A stretch of 64,000 nt of DNA from Siminovitchia acidinfaciens (GCF_003605385.1 NZ_QYTV02000007.1:62001-126000), one strand, 5' to 3'; shown: positions 18,085-27,239, counted from the stretch's first letter. Notes: a model not told the origin generated them from the letters alone. Numbers and translations: made by a program.

Positions 18085-18477
18085 GTGAATTCAATCGTAC
18101 TATTTGACGGCATTTGCAATTTTTGCGATGCAAGCGTTCAGTTCATTATAAAAAATGATCCAAAAGGAAATTTCCGTTTTGCTTCGCTTCAAAGCGATAT
18201 CGGACAAAAACTCCTCAAGGAATACAACGTGCCTGCTGATGTCGACAGCATCGTTTTGATTGAAAATGATAAAGCCTACTGTAAATCAGCGGCCGCTCTT
18301 AAAATCTGCCGTCATTTAAATGGACTTTGGAAAATAGCCTATACATTCATCATAATTCCAGCTCCATTGAGGAACCTTGTCTACGATCTCATAGCACGTA
18401 ACCGCTACAAATGGTTTGGCAAAAAAGAAAGCTGTATACTGCCGTCGCCCGAGGTGCAGTCCAGGTTTTTATCCTAA
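18085..18477 (+). CDS. DCC-family thiol-disulfide oxidoreductase-like protein (DUF393)
   Basis: A small protein of 130 residues with the family signature FDGICNFCDASVQF at residues 7-20, which gives the DxxCxxC motif after which the family is named. RFASLQSDIG and AALKICRHL follow in the usual order. B. subtilis YuxK is of this type. The role is unproven; a thioredoxin-like redox function is inferred from the CxxC. The start is a GTG at 18085, 9 nt from AGGAGG; the ATG at 18067 overlaps that ribosome binding site. It is divergent from the CoA-transferase gene. Confidence 0.88.
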   Translation: MNSIVLFDGICNFCDASVQFIIKNDPKGNFRFASLQSDIGQKLLKEYNVPADVDSIVLIENDKAYCKSAAALKICRHLNGLWKIAYTFIIIPAPLRNLVYDLIARNRYKWFGKKESCILPSPEVQSRFLS

Positions 18478-18660
18478 AGAGCGTGCGAATTGATATTGAA
18501 CCCTCTCTTCCATCCTTTTCCCTATCATATTTGACTGATCTATAGGAAGAAACATTTATCCAGCATAAGCCCTTCTATTCATTTTGATTTTTTCAACAGG
18601 TAAACAGTCTTCCGAGAACGAACGGATTACTTAAAGTCAAAATTTTATGGAGGGATTTCA

Positions 18661-19848
18661 TTGAAGCTTAAAAGAAAGGTAGCATTATTATCTGGCACAG
18701 TTTTATTAAGTGCGGGAATGCTTGCCCCAGTGCACACAAGTTTGCCGGGAAAGCCACTTCAAGCCTCTGCTAATCAAGAATATTCAGTAGCCGGATTTAT
18801 TAGTCATGCAGAACTCGTTAATCAGATGGACCAGCTGAAAAATTCAAAGTACGCTGACGTAGAAGTTGCTGGCCATTCCAATCATGGCCGTGAAATTTAC
18901 AAGGTGACGGTCGGAAAAGGTGATAAGGTAGTACTCATCCAAAGTGAAATCCATGGAAATGAAAAAGTAGGTACGAAGGCATTATTAAATATGCTTCAGC
19001 AGCTCAGCCAGAACGATTCTCCCGAAATAAAGAAGCTTCGCGAGGAATTAACGATCGTAGCGATGCCAATGATCAACCCGGACGCCACTGAACTAAATCG
19101 GCGAGGTAACGAAATGACCTGGGAAGAAGTGGTTTCAAAGTTCCCTGAGCTTGAAGGTGTACGCCCTTCATGGAATTATTACACTTATGTCAATAGATAT
19201 TGGGACTATGCTTCGAACCCTGGATTTGATGTCAATCGGGACTTCAATCCAAATCTTGACTACACTCCGAAGAGACAGGATTTTCCGGGCAATTCCGCGA
19301 GACCTGGCTGGTATATCACTCCAGAAGCACAGACAGTTCGAGACGTTTACAAAGATTTGAAAAAGCAGTTTGGAAACGTGGATGTCTTTATCGATTTGCA
19401 TCATCAAGGTGAATATGTCATTAAGGATACCGATGACCCTGTCACATTATCTCTTTCCGGCGTTTTTGTACCAGACCCCAACACTGAAGAAGGGGCGAAA
19501 TATCGTGAATATGCCGACCAATATCAAGGTGATTTTTCTAAACAGCTAAATGTAGCTGCATACAACGCTTTGCAGCAAATAGGCAATTCACCTTTCAAAA
19601 ACATATCACTCTATCCACAAGACTTGGATTTGCCGGGAACAGCCCTTGGATCCTTCGCGTTGAATGGGAGCGGAGCAATACTGTTTGAAATAACGGGTCA
19701 AACTCAGAGCTATGGCCAAAAGCGGATGGGTCAATTAACGAAGGCTGTAGAAACCGGAGTGCTTGGTATCCTGGATAGTGTTGCAACAGGGGATGTATAT
19801 GAAATCGATGTAGAGGCCTATGATGAGATACCACTGACAGAAAGATAG
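18661..19848 (+). CDS. Secreted M14 zinc carboxypeptidase without accessory domain
   Basis: Extracellular zinc exopeptidase, 395 residues. The signal peptide spans about residues 1-38 (KLKRKVALLSGTVLLSAG, cleaved near QASA). The M14 core shows QSEIHGNEKVG (His and Glu zinc ligands), MINPDATELNRRG, FDVNRDFNPN, the third ligand in IDLHHQGEY and the catalytic Glu in ILFEITGQTQ. It is the same M14 subtype as the protein at 14794-16224 but lacks the FIMAH tail. TTG start with GGAGGG about 9 nt upstream. Single gene, with its own strong terminator. With 10607-14476 and 14794-16224 it makes three M14 domains within 9 kb. Confidence 0.9.
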   Translation: MKLKRKVALLSGTVLLSAGMLAPVHTSLPGKPLQASANQEYSVAGFISHAELVNQMDQLKNSKYADVEVAGHSNHGREIYKVTVGKGDKVVLIQSEIHGNEKVGTKALLNMLQQLSQNDSPEIKKLREELTIVAMPMINPDATELNRRGNEMTWEEVVSKFPELEGVRPSWNYYTYVNRYWDYASNPGFDVNRDFNPNLDYTPKRQDFPGNSARPGWYITPEAQTVRDVYKDLKKQFGNVDVFIDLHHQGEYVIKDTDDPVTLSLSGVFVPDPNTEEGAKYREYADQYQGDFSKQLNVAAYNALQQIGNSPFKNISLYPQDLDLPGTALGSFALNGSGAILFEITGQTQSYGQKRMGQLTKAVETGVLGILDSVATGDVYEIDVEAYDEIPLTER

Positions 19849-19859
19849 TTTTATATTAA

Positions 19860-19905
19860 CTCCCTGCAGGGTTGCACTGGACACTCTTGCAGGGAGACTT
19901 TTTTT
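19860..19905 (+). terminator. Terminator after the secreted M14 peptidase gene
   Basis: An 11-bp stem (19860-19870 with 19886-19896, one G-U pair) and a 15-base loop are followed by seven T residues. It lies 11 bases after the stop. Confidence 0.92.
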
Positions 19906-20025
19906 GTAAAAGTCTAGGGAGTTTTGTAGTTATTAAGAGTACTCTATATCCTAAAAATAAGAGGATAAAAACATGCAGTATCGAACTTAATGATGTGGAA
20001 GAAAAAAATGAGAGGAATGACGGTT

Positions 20026-20499
20026 ATGCAACAAAAAACCATTGCCGCTTTCGAATATGAGGTTGTTCAGAAAGAGTACATGCTGGTTGGACAAAGTGTT
20101 TCCGTAAACTTCCCAGACGCCTTCCCCGATGCTGCCATCAAATTACAAAAGGAATTTTTACAGAGAGCGGATGAGATTCATAACGCAAAGAATAAAAAAA
20201 TATTGTTCAGTCCGTATATGTGCAACGATATTATCGCAACTTATTTCGCTTGTTTTGAAGTGGATGTGATAGATTTAGTCCCCGACGGAATGATCAGCTT
20301 CAAACTTCCGATGACAAGATATGCCAAAATATCATGTTCGAATAAGACAATGAGCGAAGGATATGAAGCCATATTCGCCTGGATCCGAAAGAATGGCCAC
20401 AAACAGAAATGGTTCGATCATTCATTTCCTGTTGAAATTTATTATCTTGATGAAAAGGCTGGGGAAGAAGCGGCGGATATAATGATACCCATCTATTAA
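20026..20499 (+). CDS. GyrI-like / effector-binding domain protein
   Basis: A stand-alone small-molecule-binding protein of the GyrI/AraC-effector (SOUL-like) fold, 157 residues from the ATG at 20026. Features are EYEVVQKEYMLVGQSV at the start, the central FACFEVDVIDLVPDGM region, IPMTRYAKI-like KLPMTRYAKI, AIFAWIRKNG and a C-terminal VEIYYLDEK followed by IMIPIY, the typical last strand. It has no DNA-binding domain. AGAGG lies about 10 nt from this ATG; ATGs at 19990-20017 precede or overlap it. Similar proteins are encoded in many Bacillus genomes without known ligand. A full regulator with the same fold lies at 22339-23196. Confidence 0.75.
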   Translation: MQQKTIAAFEYEVVQKEYMLVGQSVSVNFPDAFPDAAIKLQKEFLQRADEIHNAKNKKILFSPYMCNDIIATYFACFEVDVIDLVPDGMISFKLPMTRYAKISCSNKTMSEGYEAIFAWIRKNGHKQKWFDHSFPVEIYYLDEKAGEEAADIMIPIY

Positions 20500-20656
20500 T
20501 AATATTGAGGATGTTTGGAAAAAGGATAGTCATCCCGTGCTTAACAAAGGACTGAAGCCTTTTCTCCTTTTGCGATGTTTGGTGTCCAATGAGTATAATA
20601 ATAAAAAATGCTGGCAGGTTTTATGCCGGTAAAAAAGGAATAGTAAGGAGACTCCT

Positions 20657-21541
20657 ATGCAAAAAATAGTTCCGCATTTTTGGTATGACAAAGAAGCAAA
20701 GGAAGCCGCATTGTTTTACATCAGTTTATTTGATGGCTCTAAACTTTTAAATGTGACAGTTCTTGAGAATACCCCTTCTGGAGACGCGGAATATGTGAGC
20801 TTTAACTTGGCCGGACAACGATTCGATGCAATAAGTGCAGGTCCTTACTTTAAATTCACCCCATCCATTTCCTTGATGGTGGCATGTTCTTCTATTGAAG
20901 AAGTAAATGCCAAATGGAATGCTCTCATCGAAGGAGGCACCGAATTAATGCCGCTGGCTGAATACCCTTTTAGCAAATGGTATGGCTGGGTTCAGGATCG
21001 ATTTGGTTTGTCTTGGCAGTTGATGCTAGTGGAGGAAGGACAAGCGGTACAAAAAATTACCCCGAACTTTCTTTTTTCTAGTGAATCCTGCGGGAGAGCT
21101 GAGGAAGCAGTAAAGTACTACGTGGATGTATTTGAAAATTCTAGCATGGGGCCAATCAGCAGATACGGAAAAGGAGAAGCGGCGTCGCCGAAGGCAAAAG
21201 TGAATTATGCTAGCTTCAATCTTAGCGGTATTCATTTTTCAGCTATGGATCATGCCTTCGAGGCAGATTTCAATTTTAACGAAGCATTTTCATTCATGAT
21301 AAACTGCAATGATCAGAAAGAGATTGATTACTTTTGGGATAAGCTTTCTGCGATGCCTGAGGCAGAACAATGCGGATGGGTAAGGGATTCATTTGGCGTT
21401 TCATGGCAGATTGTTCCAGCAAATATGGATGAGATCATGTTTAAAGGGTCAAGAGATGAAATCAAGAGTGTTACTGATGCCCTTTTGAAAATGAAAAAAA
21501 TTGATATTGCTGCATTGGAAAAAGCTCGTCTTGATAAATGA
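20657..21541 (+). CDS. VOC-superfamily protein, two PhnB-like domains
   Basis: A 294-residue protein made of two tandem glyoxalase/PhnB-like (3-demethylubiquinone methyltransferase-like) domains. Domain 1 is residues 1-125 and domain 2 about 130-275. Each opens with a I/V-x-PxFWY or ITPNFLF strand and a helix with ALFYISLF or AVKYYVDVF, and each closes with YGWVQDRFGLSWQ or CGWVRDSFGVSWQI. The repeated motif proves the duplication. The metal ligands usual in glyoxalases are not obvious, so a binding role is as likely as catalysis. TAAGGAG precedes the ATG. Single gene with its own terminator. Confidence 0.87.
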   Translation: MQKIVPHFWYDKEAKEAALFYISLFDGSKLLNVTVLENTPSGDAEYVSFNLAGQRFDAISAGPYFKFTPSISLMVACSSIEEVNAKWNALIEGGTELMPLAEYPFSKWYGWVQDRFGLSWQLMLVEEGQAVQKITPNFLFSSESCGRAEEAVKYYVDVFENSSMGPISRYGKGEAASPKAKVNYASFNLSGIHFSAMDHAFEADFNFNEAFSFMINCNDQKEIDYFWDKLSAMPEAEQCGWVRDSFGVSWQIVPANMDEIMFKGSRDEIKSVTDALLKMKKIDIAALEKARLDK

Positions 21542-21593
21542 GGCCCTTCAATTACGCAAAATTCGCCTTTTCTAGTAGATTTAACACAAAAAT

Positions 21594-21636
21594 AGGTAAG
21601 GAAACAAATCACCTTTTGTTTCCTCACCTGTTTTTG
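21594..21636 (+). terminator. Terminator after the VOC gene
   Basis: AGGT-A-AGGAAACAAA pairs with TTTGTTTCCT-C-ACCT, with a single mismatch, then GTTTTTG. It lies 53 bases after the stop, between two converging genes. Confidence 0.88.
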
Positions 21637-21659
21637 TATTCGCATCCTCAACTTTTAAC

Positions 21660-22190
21660 TCATACTTCATTCAACGTTTCCTGTTCCATTCCGTATTGTA
21701 CATCATTAATAACCCACCTATTTTCCGCACTTTTTTTATAAAAGATAGTCAATGTCGCAGACCCATGTAAATCTGTGGAACTGTATTGACTGATGATCAT
21801 TTCGGTCTCACTTATTTGCCTGAATTCGTACGGTAGCTTACTGTCGAACCACAGCGGCGGCTCGGTGGGGATATGTTCAAGCACTCCGTTTTTTTCGATG
21901 AAGAATGTATTAAGAAACTCCCCCGCAAGGTCCAAATCGCTAATATTTCTATAGTAATTGATAAAGTCCTCTTTCGTTTTTAAATCATCATTGGCTGGAT
22001 TCAGCGGAAGGATAAAATCGTCTGCAAGACCAATAGCAATTTCCTCCAACCCTTTTTCGTCATTGATATTTTCCATCCCCTTGCTATGCTCGAGATGCAC
22101 AGCTTGTGGGCTATGTACCTTAATGTCCATTGGAATAAAAGAAAATAATAAGCTTGCTGCCAGCATATTAGTGATTATTTGGGTGGGCAT
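21660..22190 (-). CDS. Secreted protein of unknown function
   Basis: I do not recognise this protein. It has 176 residues with a weak signal peptide (about 1-20: TNMLAASLLFSFIPM) and an acidic, soluble remainder. The middle and end (FINYYRNISDLDLAGEFLNTF, then SATLTIFYKKSAENRWVINDVQYG) look like an alpha+beta fold of the NTF2 or DUF-type secreted Bacillus proteins. A good ribosome binding site (AAGGAGG, 7 nt spacing) supports the start at 22190. It converges on the VOC gene and is followed upstream by its own promoter region. It could be a cell-wall-associated or sporulation protein; nothing in the sequence decides. Confidence 0.6.
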   Translation of the reverse strand: MPTQIITNMLAASLLFSFIPMDIKVHSPQAVHLEHSKGMENINDEKGLEEIAIGLADDFILPLNPANDDLKTKEDFINYYRNISDLDLAGEFLNTFFIEKNGVLEHIPTEPPLWFDSKLPYEFRQISETEMIISQYSSTDLHGSATLTIFYKKSAENRWVINDVQYGMEQETLNEV

Positions 22191-22276
22191 ATACAGTCCT
22201 CCTTGTTATTCATCATAATGCTTTCAAGCTCTATTTATGATTTTCCCTTACATCCCGCCGGCAAACCCTTGAAGAA

Positions 22277-22325
22277 AATAAAAAGCTGCAGACATCCGGA
22301 TTTTCTCGCAGCCAACAGCTTTTTT
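22277..22325 (-). terminator. Terminator after the AraC-type regulator gene
   Basis: AAAAGCTG (22281-22288) and CAGCTTTT (22316-22323) pair, and on the minus strand the stem is followed by TTTTTATTTT. It lies 14 bases after the stop at 22339. The loop is long (27 bases). Confidence 0.7.
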
Positions 22326-22338
22326 AAAGCAGAAAAAC

Positions 22339-23196
22339 CTATTTGATTGGTATCCAGATCTCGTTATAGGAATCATCCTTAAATGGATCCTTATCTATAT
22401 ACGCTTCGAAAGGTGCTATTTCAGCCGGCTCATATCCGTTCGAAGGAAACCATTCCGAGTAAATTTGCTTCCACGTACTTATGATGGCAATTGGAACACG
22501 CCCACGAACTTCAAAAACAGCCCATTTAGCAGCAGGGAAATGAAAACTTGAAAATTCCTCCGGCACTTCTCCCTCATGTTCCGCAGCAATCCAATAATCG
22601 GTTGTGTTTTTCTTAACATTAGAATTGGTGCAAATGCCCAGCAATCCTTTAATTTGACCATTGTTTAATCTCAGCAATCGGCCAGCGGTTCCGTCCCCAT
22701 TAACCTCAGTCCAAAATTCCGGCACACCCGGAATCCCCGCTCCCTCATTCCGCGGGAACTCCCGTTTTATTCCTGATGCTTCAAATGCACCTTTTTCAAC
22801 AATACGATAATTCATTGGTTTTGCTCCTTTCAGATTTACTTGAATCGCAAGGCGGTTGTATGACTGTAGCTTTCCCATCCCTTTTCGGGCTTCACTTGGG
22901 GTAATGCCATGCTGTTTTCTGAAAGCTCTTGTAAAAGACTCGGGAGTATCGTAGCCATATTTAAAGGCAAGTTCGATGATTTTACTGTCGGTGCTGGATA
23001 ATTCTTGAGCCGCCAATGTCAGTCGGCGCCGGCGAAGATATTCTCCTATAGACATGTCGGTCAAAATCATAAATATCCGCTGAAAGTGAAAGGTAGACAC
23101 ATTCGCTTGTTTCGTAATATCGTCAATAGTGATGGAATCCAATAAATGTTCCTCCATGTAGTCTATTGCCCTCTGCAATGACTCAACCAATGCCAT
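22339..23196 (-). CDS. AraC-family transcriptional regulator with GyrI-like ligand domain
   Basis: A 285-residue regulator. The N-terminal part holds two helix-turn-helix motifs of AraC type (residues about 5-105: SITIDDITKQANVSTFHFQR, then IIELAFKYGYDTPESFTRAF and HGITPSEARK). A GyrI-like effector domain (about 125-285) follows and ends in NEIWIPIK. This is the Rob/SoxS-like architecture used for drug- or lipid-responsive control. The ATG at 23196 is 9 nt from GGGAG; ATG 23202 and TTG 23205 are too close to that site. The target is unknown. The stand-alone GyrI-like protein at 20026 may bind similar compounds. No adjacent efflux gene is co-transcribed. Confidence 0.9.
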   Translation of the reverse strand: MALVESLQRAIDYMEEHLLDSITIDDITKQANVSTFHFQRIFMILTDMSIGEYLRRRRLTLAAQELSSTDSKIIELAFKYGYDTPESFTRAFRKQHGITPSEARKGMGKLQSYNRLAIQVNLKGAKPMNYRIVEKGAFEASGIKREFPRNEGAGIPGVPEFWTEVNGDGTAGRLLRLNNGQIKGLLGICTNSNVKKNTTDYWIAAEHEGEVPEEFSSFHFPAAKWAVFEVRGRVPIAIISTWKQIYSEWFPSNGYEPAEIAPFEAYIDKDPFKDDSYNEIWIPIK

Positions 23197-23295
23197 GCTC
23201 ATCAACTCCCACTTCGAATGTTACCAACTATGGTCTTTTTTATCCTGACTTTCTGTGCTTTGAGTGGTCAGGTCATTTAATTCTGAACTTTTATG

Positions 23296-23327
23296 TATAA
23301 AAAGGCCAGGAACCATCCGAGCCTTTC
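23296..23327 (-). terminator. Terminator after the DUF3238 gene
   Basis: On the minus strand AAAGGC pairs with GCCTTT around a 14-base loop, followed by TTTAT. It lies 8 bases after the stop at 23335. Short stem, so only moderately sure. Confidence 0.65.
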
Positions 23328-23334
23328 CTTTTCC

Positions 23335-24570
23335 CTATCTAAAATTTGATACTCTCCAGTACAATGGGGCCTCTGCTCCTTCATCATCACCTTGATGGAG
23401 AGTCGTCCACGTCCGCTGCACCCCATGCTTCAAATACACTTCATGATTTGGAGACCGGTCATGCACCCCGGAAAAGTCATAGAACCCGTTTGGTTGCAGC
23501 TTAGCCGACACTTGATAATCGACTGCCATCGAATCGGCCAAAGGATTTTCAACTGAATGTTTCAGCACATAGGTAACTTCAGTTTCTTCCACTTTTACAT
23601 CTTCCAACTGAATACCTTCATCGAAAGCTGTTTCCTCTTTCTTTAAATTTCGCAGCATGCCGTAACCTTTCGTTTTCCCAATATCTTTTCCCAACTGGAC
23701 ATCTGGAAACGGCTCATCCCCTGTTACAACGACTTCTGCCATTGTACGGTAATCTGTTGAGGCTGAGTCAAATCCGCGCCCGTCCCCTTTAAAATAGCGG
23801 TAAGGGGATCCTTCTTCTGGATTTTTTATCCATCTTTCTCCCCAAAACGTTTTATACAGGAAGCGCCATTCCTTTCTTTCAGTTGCGGTGTCTCCAGAGT
23901 TCAAAATTTCTTCCAAAGGATCAAGAACCTTTGATATTTGAAAAGTTTCCATGACGACATCTTTTTCTTTAGGTTCTGTTCTCAATCGAACCTGCTCATC
24001 CAACTCTTTCTCCAATTCCATCAACGGCCGTTCAGCGTGTATCAAATATGTATATTCAACTTGGCTTCGAACCCAGCGGTCAACGAAAAAAGGTTCTTGC
24101 ACTTTGGCTATCCTTTTTCCATTTCGGAAAATAAGATACTCTTCTACACCTTCAATGGGCTCCCATTCCATTCCAAAAAACGACTTTGAAATAATTGCAG
24201 TTTGAATACAGTCCTCCAGCAAATTCTCGGATTGCCGTGATTCCACCGCTGTCGAAGTTTGAACCTTGATCCGCTCGGGTGTTCCTCTCCTGGCTCCTGC
24301 TTCGATTGTATAAAGATATGTAGTCCCTGCAGCCAAATTAATATCTGTAAAGGATTCATCGTCCCCTTCATAAATCAGCGTTCCATCCCTATATATACGA
24401 AATGGACTTTTTTCGTTTTTCAAATAAAACGTCACTTCATTTATCCTCTGTTCAATCGACTCAATTGGAAAGCCTTTTGGATATGACATCTTCGGCTGAA
24501 GCTTTTTACCAATTACAACCAGCGCAGTTCCAATTAAACTGATTAATGGTATCAAATAACGTCTGAACAT
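23335..24570 (-). CDS. DUF3238-family protein with N-terminal membrane anchor
   Basis: A 411-residue protein of a Bacillus family of unknown function that I recognise as DUF3238. It starts at the ATG at 24570 behind GAGGA (7 nt), with an uncleaved anchor (RYLIPLISLIGTALVVIGKK). Two fibronectin-type-III-like segments follow (about 45-115 and 120-195), with FRIYRDGTLIYEGDDESFTD and YLIFRNGKRIAKV. The C-terminal part (about 240-411) contains the conserved FKGDGRGFDSAST, then EVYLKHGVQRTWTTLHQGDD. It likely faces the outside of the membrane. It is divergent from an AEC transporter gene with 86 bases between the starts. No biochemical role is known to me. Confidence 0.78.
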   Translation of the reverse strand: MFRRYLIPLISLIGTALVVIGKKLQPKMSYPKGFPIESIEQRINEVTFYLKNEKSPFRIYRDGTLIYEGDDESFTDINLAAGTTYLYTIEAGARRGTPERIKVQTSTAVESRQSENLLEDCIQTAIISKSFFGMEWEPIEGVEEYLIFRNGKRIAKVQEPFFVDRWVRSQVEYTYLIHAERPLMELEKELDEQVRLRTEPKEKDVVMETFQISKVLDPLEEILNSGDTATERKEWRFLYKTFWGERWIKNPEEGSPYRYFKGDGRGFDSASTDYRTMAEVVVTGDEPFPDVQLGKDIGKTKGYGMLRNLKKEETAFDEGIQLEDVKVEETEVTYVLKHSVENPLADSMAVDYQVSAKLQPNGFYDFSGVHDRSPNHEVYLKHGVQRTWTTLHQGDDEGAEAPLYWRVSNFR

Positions 24571-24656
24571 ATACTCGTCCTCGCTCTCCCTTGATAAATA
24601 GTTTTCGAACCAGTGACAAGAACCCTTCATATTCTAATCTGCAAGGAGGGTAATCA

Positions 24657-25607
24657 ATGATCTCGTCAGGTTTGTTTTTCCAGGAAATGCTCACATTATA
24701 TTGTATCGCCATTTTAGGCTGGATCGCCAGAAAAAGGAATTTCCTATGCAAAAAATCAATAGGTATGCTGACCCAGCTTCTCCTGTATATTACGCTGCCA
24801 GCCTTGATTTTACATTCCCTGAACATTGAATTATCTATGGGGCTTTTAAAAGATTTTATATGGCTAATTACCATGTCAGCATATATTTGTATCCTGTCCG
24901 CAATGCTTGCCGCCTATTTCAATAAAAAAGCCCGTCTGCCAGCACATCAAAAATCCGTGTACGAAAGCCTGATGATTTTTGGAAATCAGGGATTTATCGG
25001 ATATGCCGTCAGCTTCATTCTTTTGGGGGAAACTGGAATTATTTATCTTACAGTGTTTAATATTTGCTATTTGGTCTTTATCTGGGCGTACGGAATCCAT
25101 CTTTTTACTAGAAAAAAAGATGCGGTGAACTGGAGAGCCGTTTTGGTGAACCCGGGCATTCTTTCTACAGTCGTAGGTCTAGTCCTATTATTCCTTCCTT
25201 TTACATGGCCGTCTTTTTTAGCCGGCACACTGGAAAGCGTCGGAAAGATGACTGTTCCCTTATCAATGATCCTCGTCGGCGCATTGGTTGCTAATGTGAA
25301 ACTGAAAGTCCTTTTGACCTCACTGAAAAACAAATATTTGTGGGCATCATCCATGCTGCGGATTTTTTTCTTTCCCTTGCTGTTGCTTCCGTTTGCCGCG
25401 TTGCCCATTCCATTTCCTGTCATGTTGACCGCCTTTATCGTCTCCGGCATGCCCTCGGCTCCGACTATCTGTATATACGCACAAAAGTATGGCGGAGATT
25501 CACTTTTTGCTTCATTGGGCGTATTAATAACAACCGCGCTCTGTATCCTAACAATTCCAATACTTTACCTGATTCTCACTCATACCTTGCCGCTAATTTC
25601 CTCATAA
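24657..25607 (+). CDS. AEC-family (auxin efflux carrier-like) transporter
   Basis: Ten-segment membrane transporter, 316 residues, of the AEC/malonate-permease family, which moves organic acids such as malate or malonate. Hydrophobic segments alternate with short loops across the whole length. Family signatures are the N-terminal GWIARKRNFL, YITLPALILHSL in segment 2, MIFGNQGFIGYAVSF in the first half and the matching VSGMPSAPTICIYAQKYGGD near residue 270, where the second-half substrate motif lies. CAAGGAGGG is 7 nt from the ATG. It ends 19 bases before uvsE, so the two are probably co-transcribed. The substrate is not decided by the neighbours. Confidence 0.87.
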   Translation: MISSGLFFQEMLTLYCIAILGWIARKRNFLCKKSIGMLTQLLLYITLPALILHSLNIELSMGLLKDFIWLITMSAYICILSAMLAAYFNKKARLPAHQKSVYESLMIFGNQGFIGYAVSFILLGETGIIYLTVFNICYLVFIWAYGIHLFTRKKDAVNWRAVLVNPGILSTVVGLVLLFLPFTWPSFLAGTLESVGKMTVPLSMILVGALVANVKLKVLLTSLKNKYLWASSMLRIFFFPLLLLPFAALPIPFPVMLTAFIVSGMPSAPTICIYAQKYGGDSLFASLGVLITTALCILTIPILYLILTHTLPLISS

Positions 25608-25626
25608 TAAAAATGAGGTGGAAAAA

Positions 25627-26592
25627 ATGACAAAGGTTCGGCTTGGCTATGTGGCGATGAGCATGGAATTGCAAAATGCGTCTCCATCAAAAACAATGAC
25701 GTTCGCCCAGTTTCAAAAACTCAATGACAGGGACGCTGCCATACGCAAATTGGAGCGGATTGCATTAGAAAATCTTCACAATACACTCAGATTGCTGAGG
25801 CATAATGCTGTTAATGATATTCACTTTTATCGGATGACCTCCCGTTTAATTCCGCTGGCAACCCATGAGGAGCTAAGTGATTGGAATTTCATCTCCCCTC
25901 TTAAGGAGAAGCTTCGAGAGCTTGGAGATTTTGTAAAAAAACACGAGATGAGAGTCGATTTCCATCCTGACCATTTTGTTCTGATCAACTCATTGAAAGA
26001 AGATGTGTTAAAAAACTCCATCAAAAACCTGAACCTTCATCGTTTGCTCCTGCGCGGAATGGGGATTGATATGACTCACCGATGCGTCATGCATGTGGGC
26101 GGTAACTACAAGGATACGGAAAAATCGCTTGAACGGTTTGTGGACAATTGGATGCTCGTCCCCTATCCTATTCAAAAAATGATCATGCTTGAAAATGACG
26201 ATACCTCTTTCACGATGGAAGACACGCTATATGTATGTGAAAAGCTAGGCATCCCGCTCGTCTTTGACTATCATCATCACCTTGCCCACCATCAGAATCC
26301 GGATTGGCAAGAAAATTGGGGACGCGTTGTGGACACTTGGAGTTTCTCTCCCCTGCCCATTAAAATGCATATTTCCAGTCCAAAAAGTGAGAAAGCGTTT
26401 CGGCATCACGCTGATTTTGTGGACGTGGACATGTTTTTTCGCTTCCTTAACGAGATAAAAGGAACGGTTAACCAAATTGATTGCATGATTGAGGCAAAGC
26501 AGAAGGATCAAGCTCTTTTTACATTGATGGAGCAGTGCAAACAAAGAGGAGATGTAGAAATCATTGACGGCTCTTCTTTTTTGCTGAAATAA
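25627..26592 (+). CDS. uvsE: UV DNA damage endonuclease UvsE
   Basis: TIM-barrel endonuclease that nicks DNA 5' to UV photoproducts and starts an alternative excision repair path. The protein has 321 residues, like B. subtilis UvsE (about 320). Recognisable parts are the N-terminal VRLGYVAMSMELQNASPSKT, YRMTSRLIPLATH, VDFHPDHFVLINS, the metal-site residues His in VMHVGG, Glu in IMLENDD and His in VFDYHHHLAH, and VKMHISSPK-like IKMHISSPK. GAGGTGG is 5 nt from the ATG at 25627; the GTG at 25618 lies inside that site. In spore formers the gene is often linked to spore UV resistance. It follows the transporter gene at a gap of 19 bases. Confidence 0.93.
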   Translation: MTKVRLGYVAMSMELQNASPSKTMTFAQFQKLNDRDAAIRKLERIALENLHNTLRLLRHNAVNDIHFYRMTSRLIPLATHEELSDWNFISPLKEKLRELGDFVKKHEMRVDFHPDHFVLINSLKEDVLKNSIKNLNLHRLLLRGMGIDMTHRCVMHVGGNYKDTEKSLERFVDNWMLVPYPIQKMIMLENDDTSFTMEDTLYVCEKLGIPLVFDYHHHLAHHQNPDWQENWGRVVDTWSFSPLPIKMHISSPKSEKAFRHHADFVDVDMFFRFLNEIKGTVNQIDCMIEAKQKDQALFTLMEQCKQRGDVEIIDGSSFLLK

Positions 26593-26687
26593 TCGAAAAG
26601 ACTGTGAACCTTTTCTCATTAAATCACACCAAGAAACGCCCTGTGATACACTTAGAACGACAAATAATTATTGGAGTGTATCGTAAA

Positions 26688-27236
26688 ATGAACAATAACA
26701 ATTATGCTGCTGGACATGTTAAACGTAATTACCGGCCGGCAATCATTGCCATTTCAGTCGTGCTGATCGGGGCAATCGGCGTCCTTGCGGGGATGCCTGG
26801 AGTGGAGGACTTCGATGCCTTTGACGTCACAATACTCCCTCTAATGAATGCCATTTTAAACAGCTTTACCTTCTTGTTTCTACTGGGCGCATTGATCGCC
26901 ATAATGAAACGCAATGTCAAGGTTCATCGCCGCTTTATCTACGCTGCATTTGTGACCACATTTTTCTTTCTTATCACTTACGTAGCGTTCCACTTCCTCT
27001 CTCCTTCCACACCTTATGGAGGCTCGGGGCTGTTGGCCGGCATTTATTACTTCATTTTGATTACACACATTTTGCTCGCTGCCGCCATTGTGCCACTAGC
27101 GCTGACAAGTGTTGCAAGAGCCTGGAATATGGAAAATGAACGCCATCGCAAAATCGCCCGCTGGACGATGCCGATCTGGTTATACGTGAGCCTGACCGGC
27201 GTGTTGGTTTATATTATGATTTCGCCTTATTATTAA
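26688..27236 (+). CDS. yozB: DUF420 membrane protein (YozB/CtaM-like)
   Basis: A 182-residue polytopic membrane protein with five hydrophobic segments. DUF420 features are visible: FDVTILPLMNAILNSFTFLFLL, VKVHRRFIYAAF, YVAFH, YFILITHILLAAAIVPLAL and the C-terminal HRKIARWTMPIWLYVSLTGVLVY. These histidine-bearing helices typify the family. CtaM of Staphylococcus aureus is needed for a functional haem-copper oxidase, so a role in oxidase assembly is expected. The ATG at 26688 has TTGGAGTG upstream; an in-phase extension to 26604 has no site of its own. A strong symmetrical terminator follows at once. Single gene. Confidence 0.87.
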   Translation: MNNNNYAAGHVKRNYRPAIIAISVVLIGAIGVLAGMPGVEDFDAFDVTILPLMNAILNSFTFLFLLGALIAIMKRNVKVHRRFIYAAFVTTFFFLITYVAFHFLSPSTPYGGSGLLAGIYYFILITHILLAAAIVPLALTSVARAWNMENERHRKIARWTMPIWLYVSLTGVLVYIMISPYY

Positions 27237-27239
27237 GTG

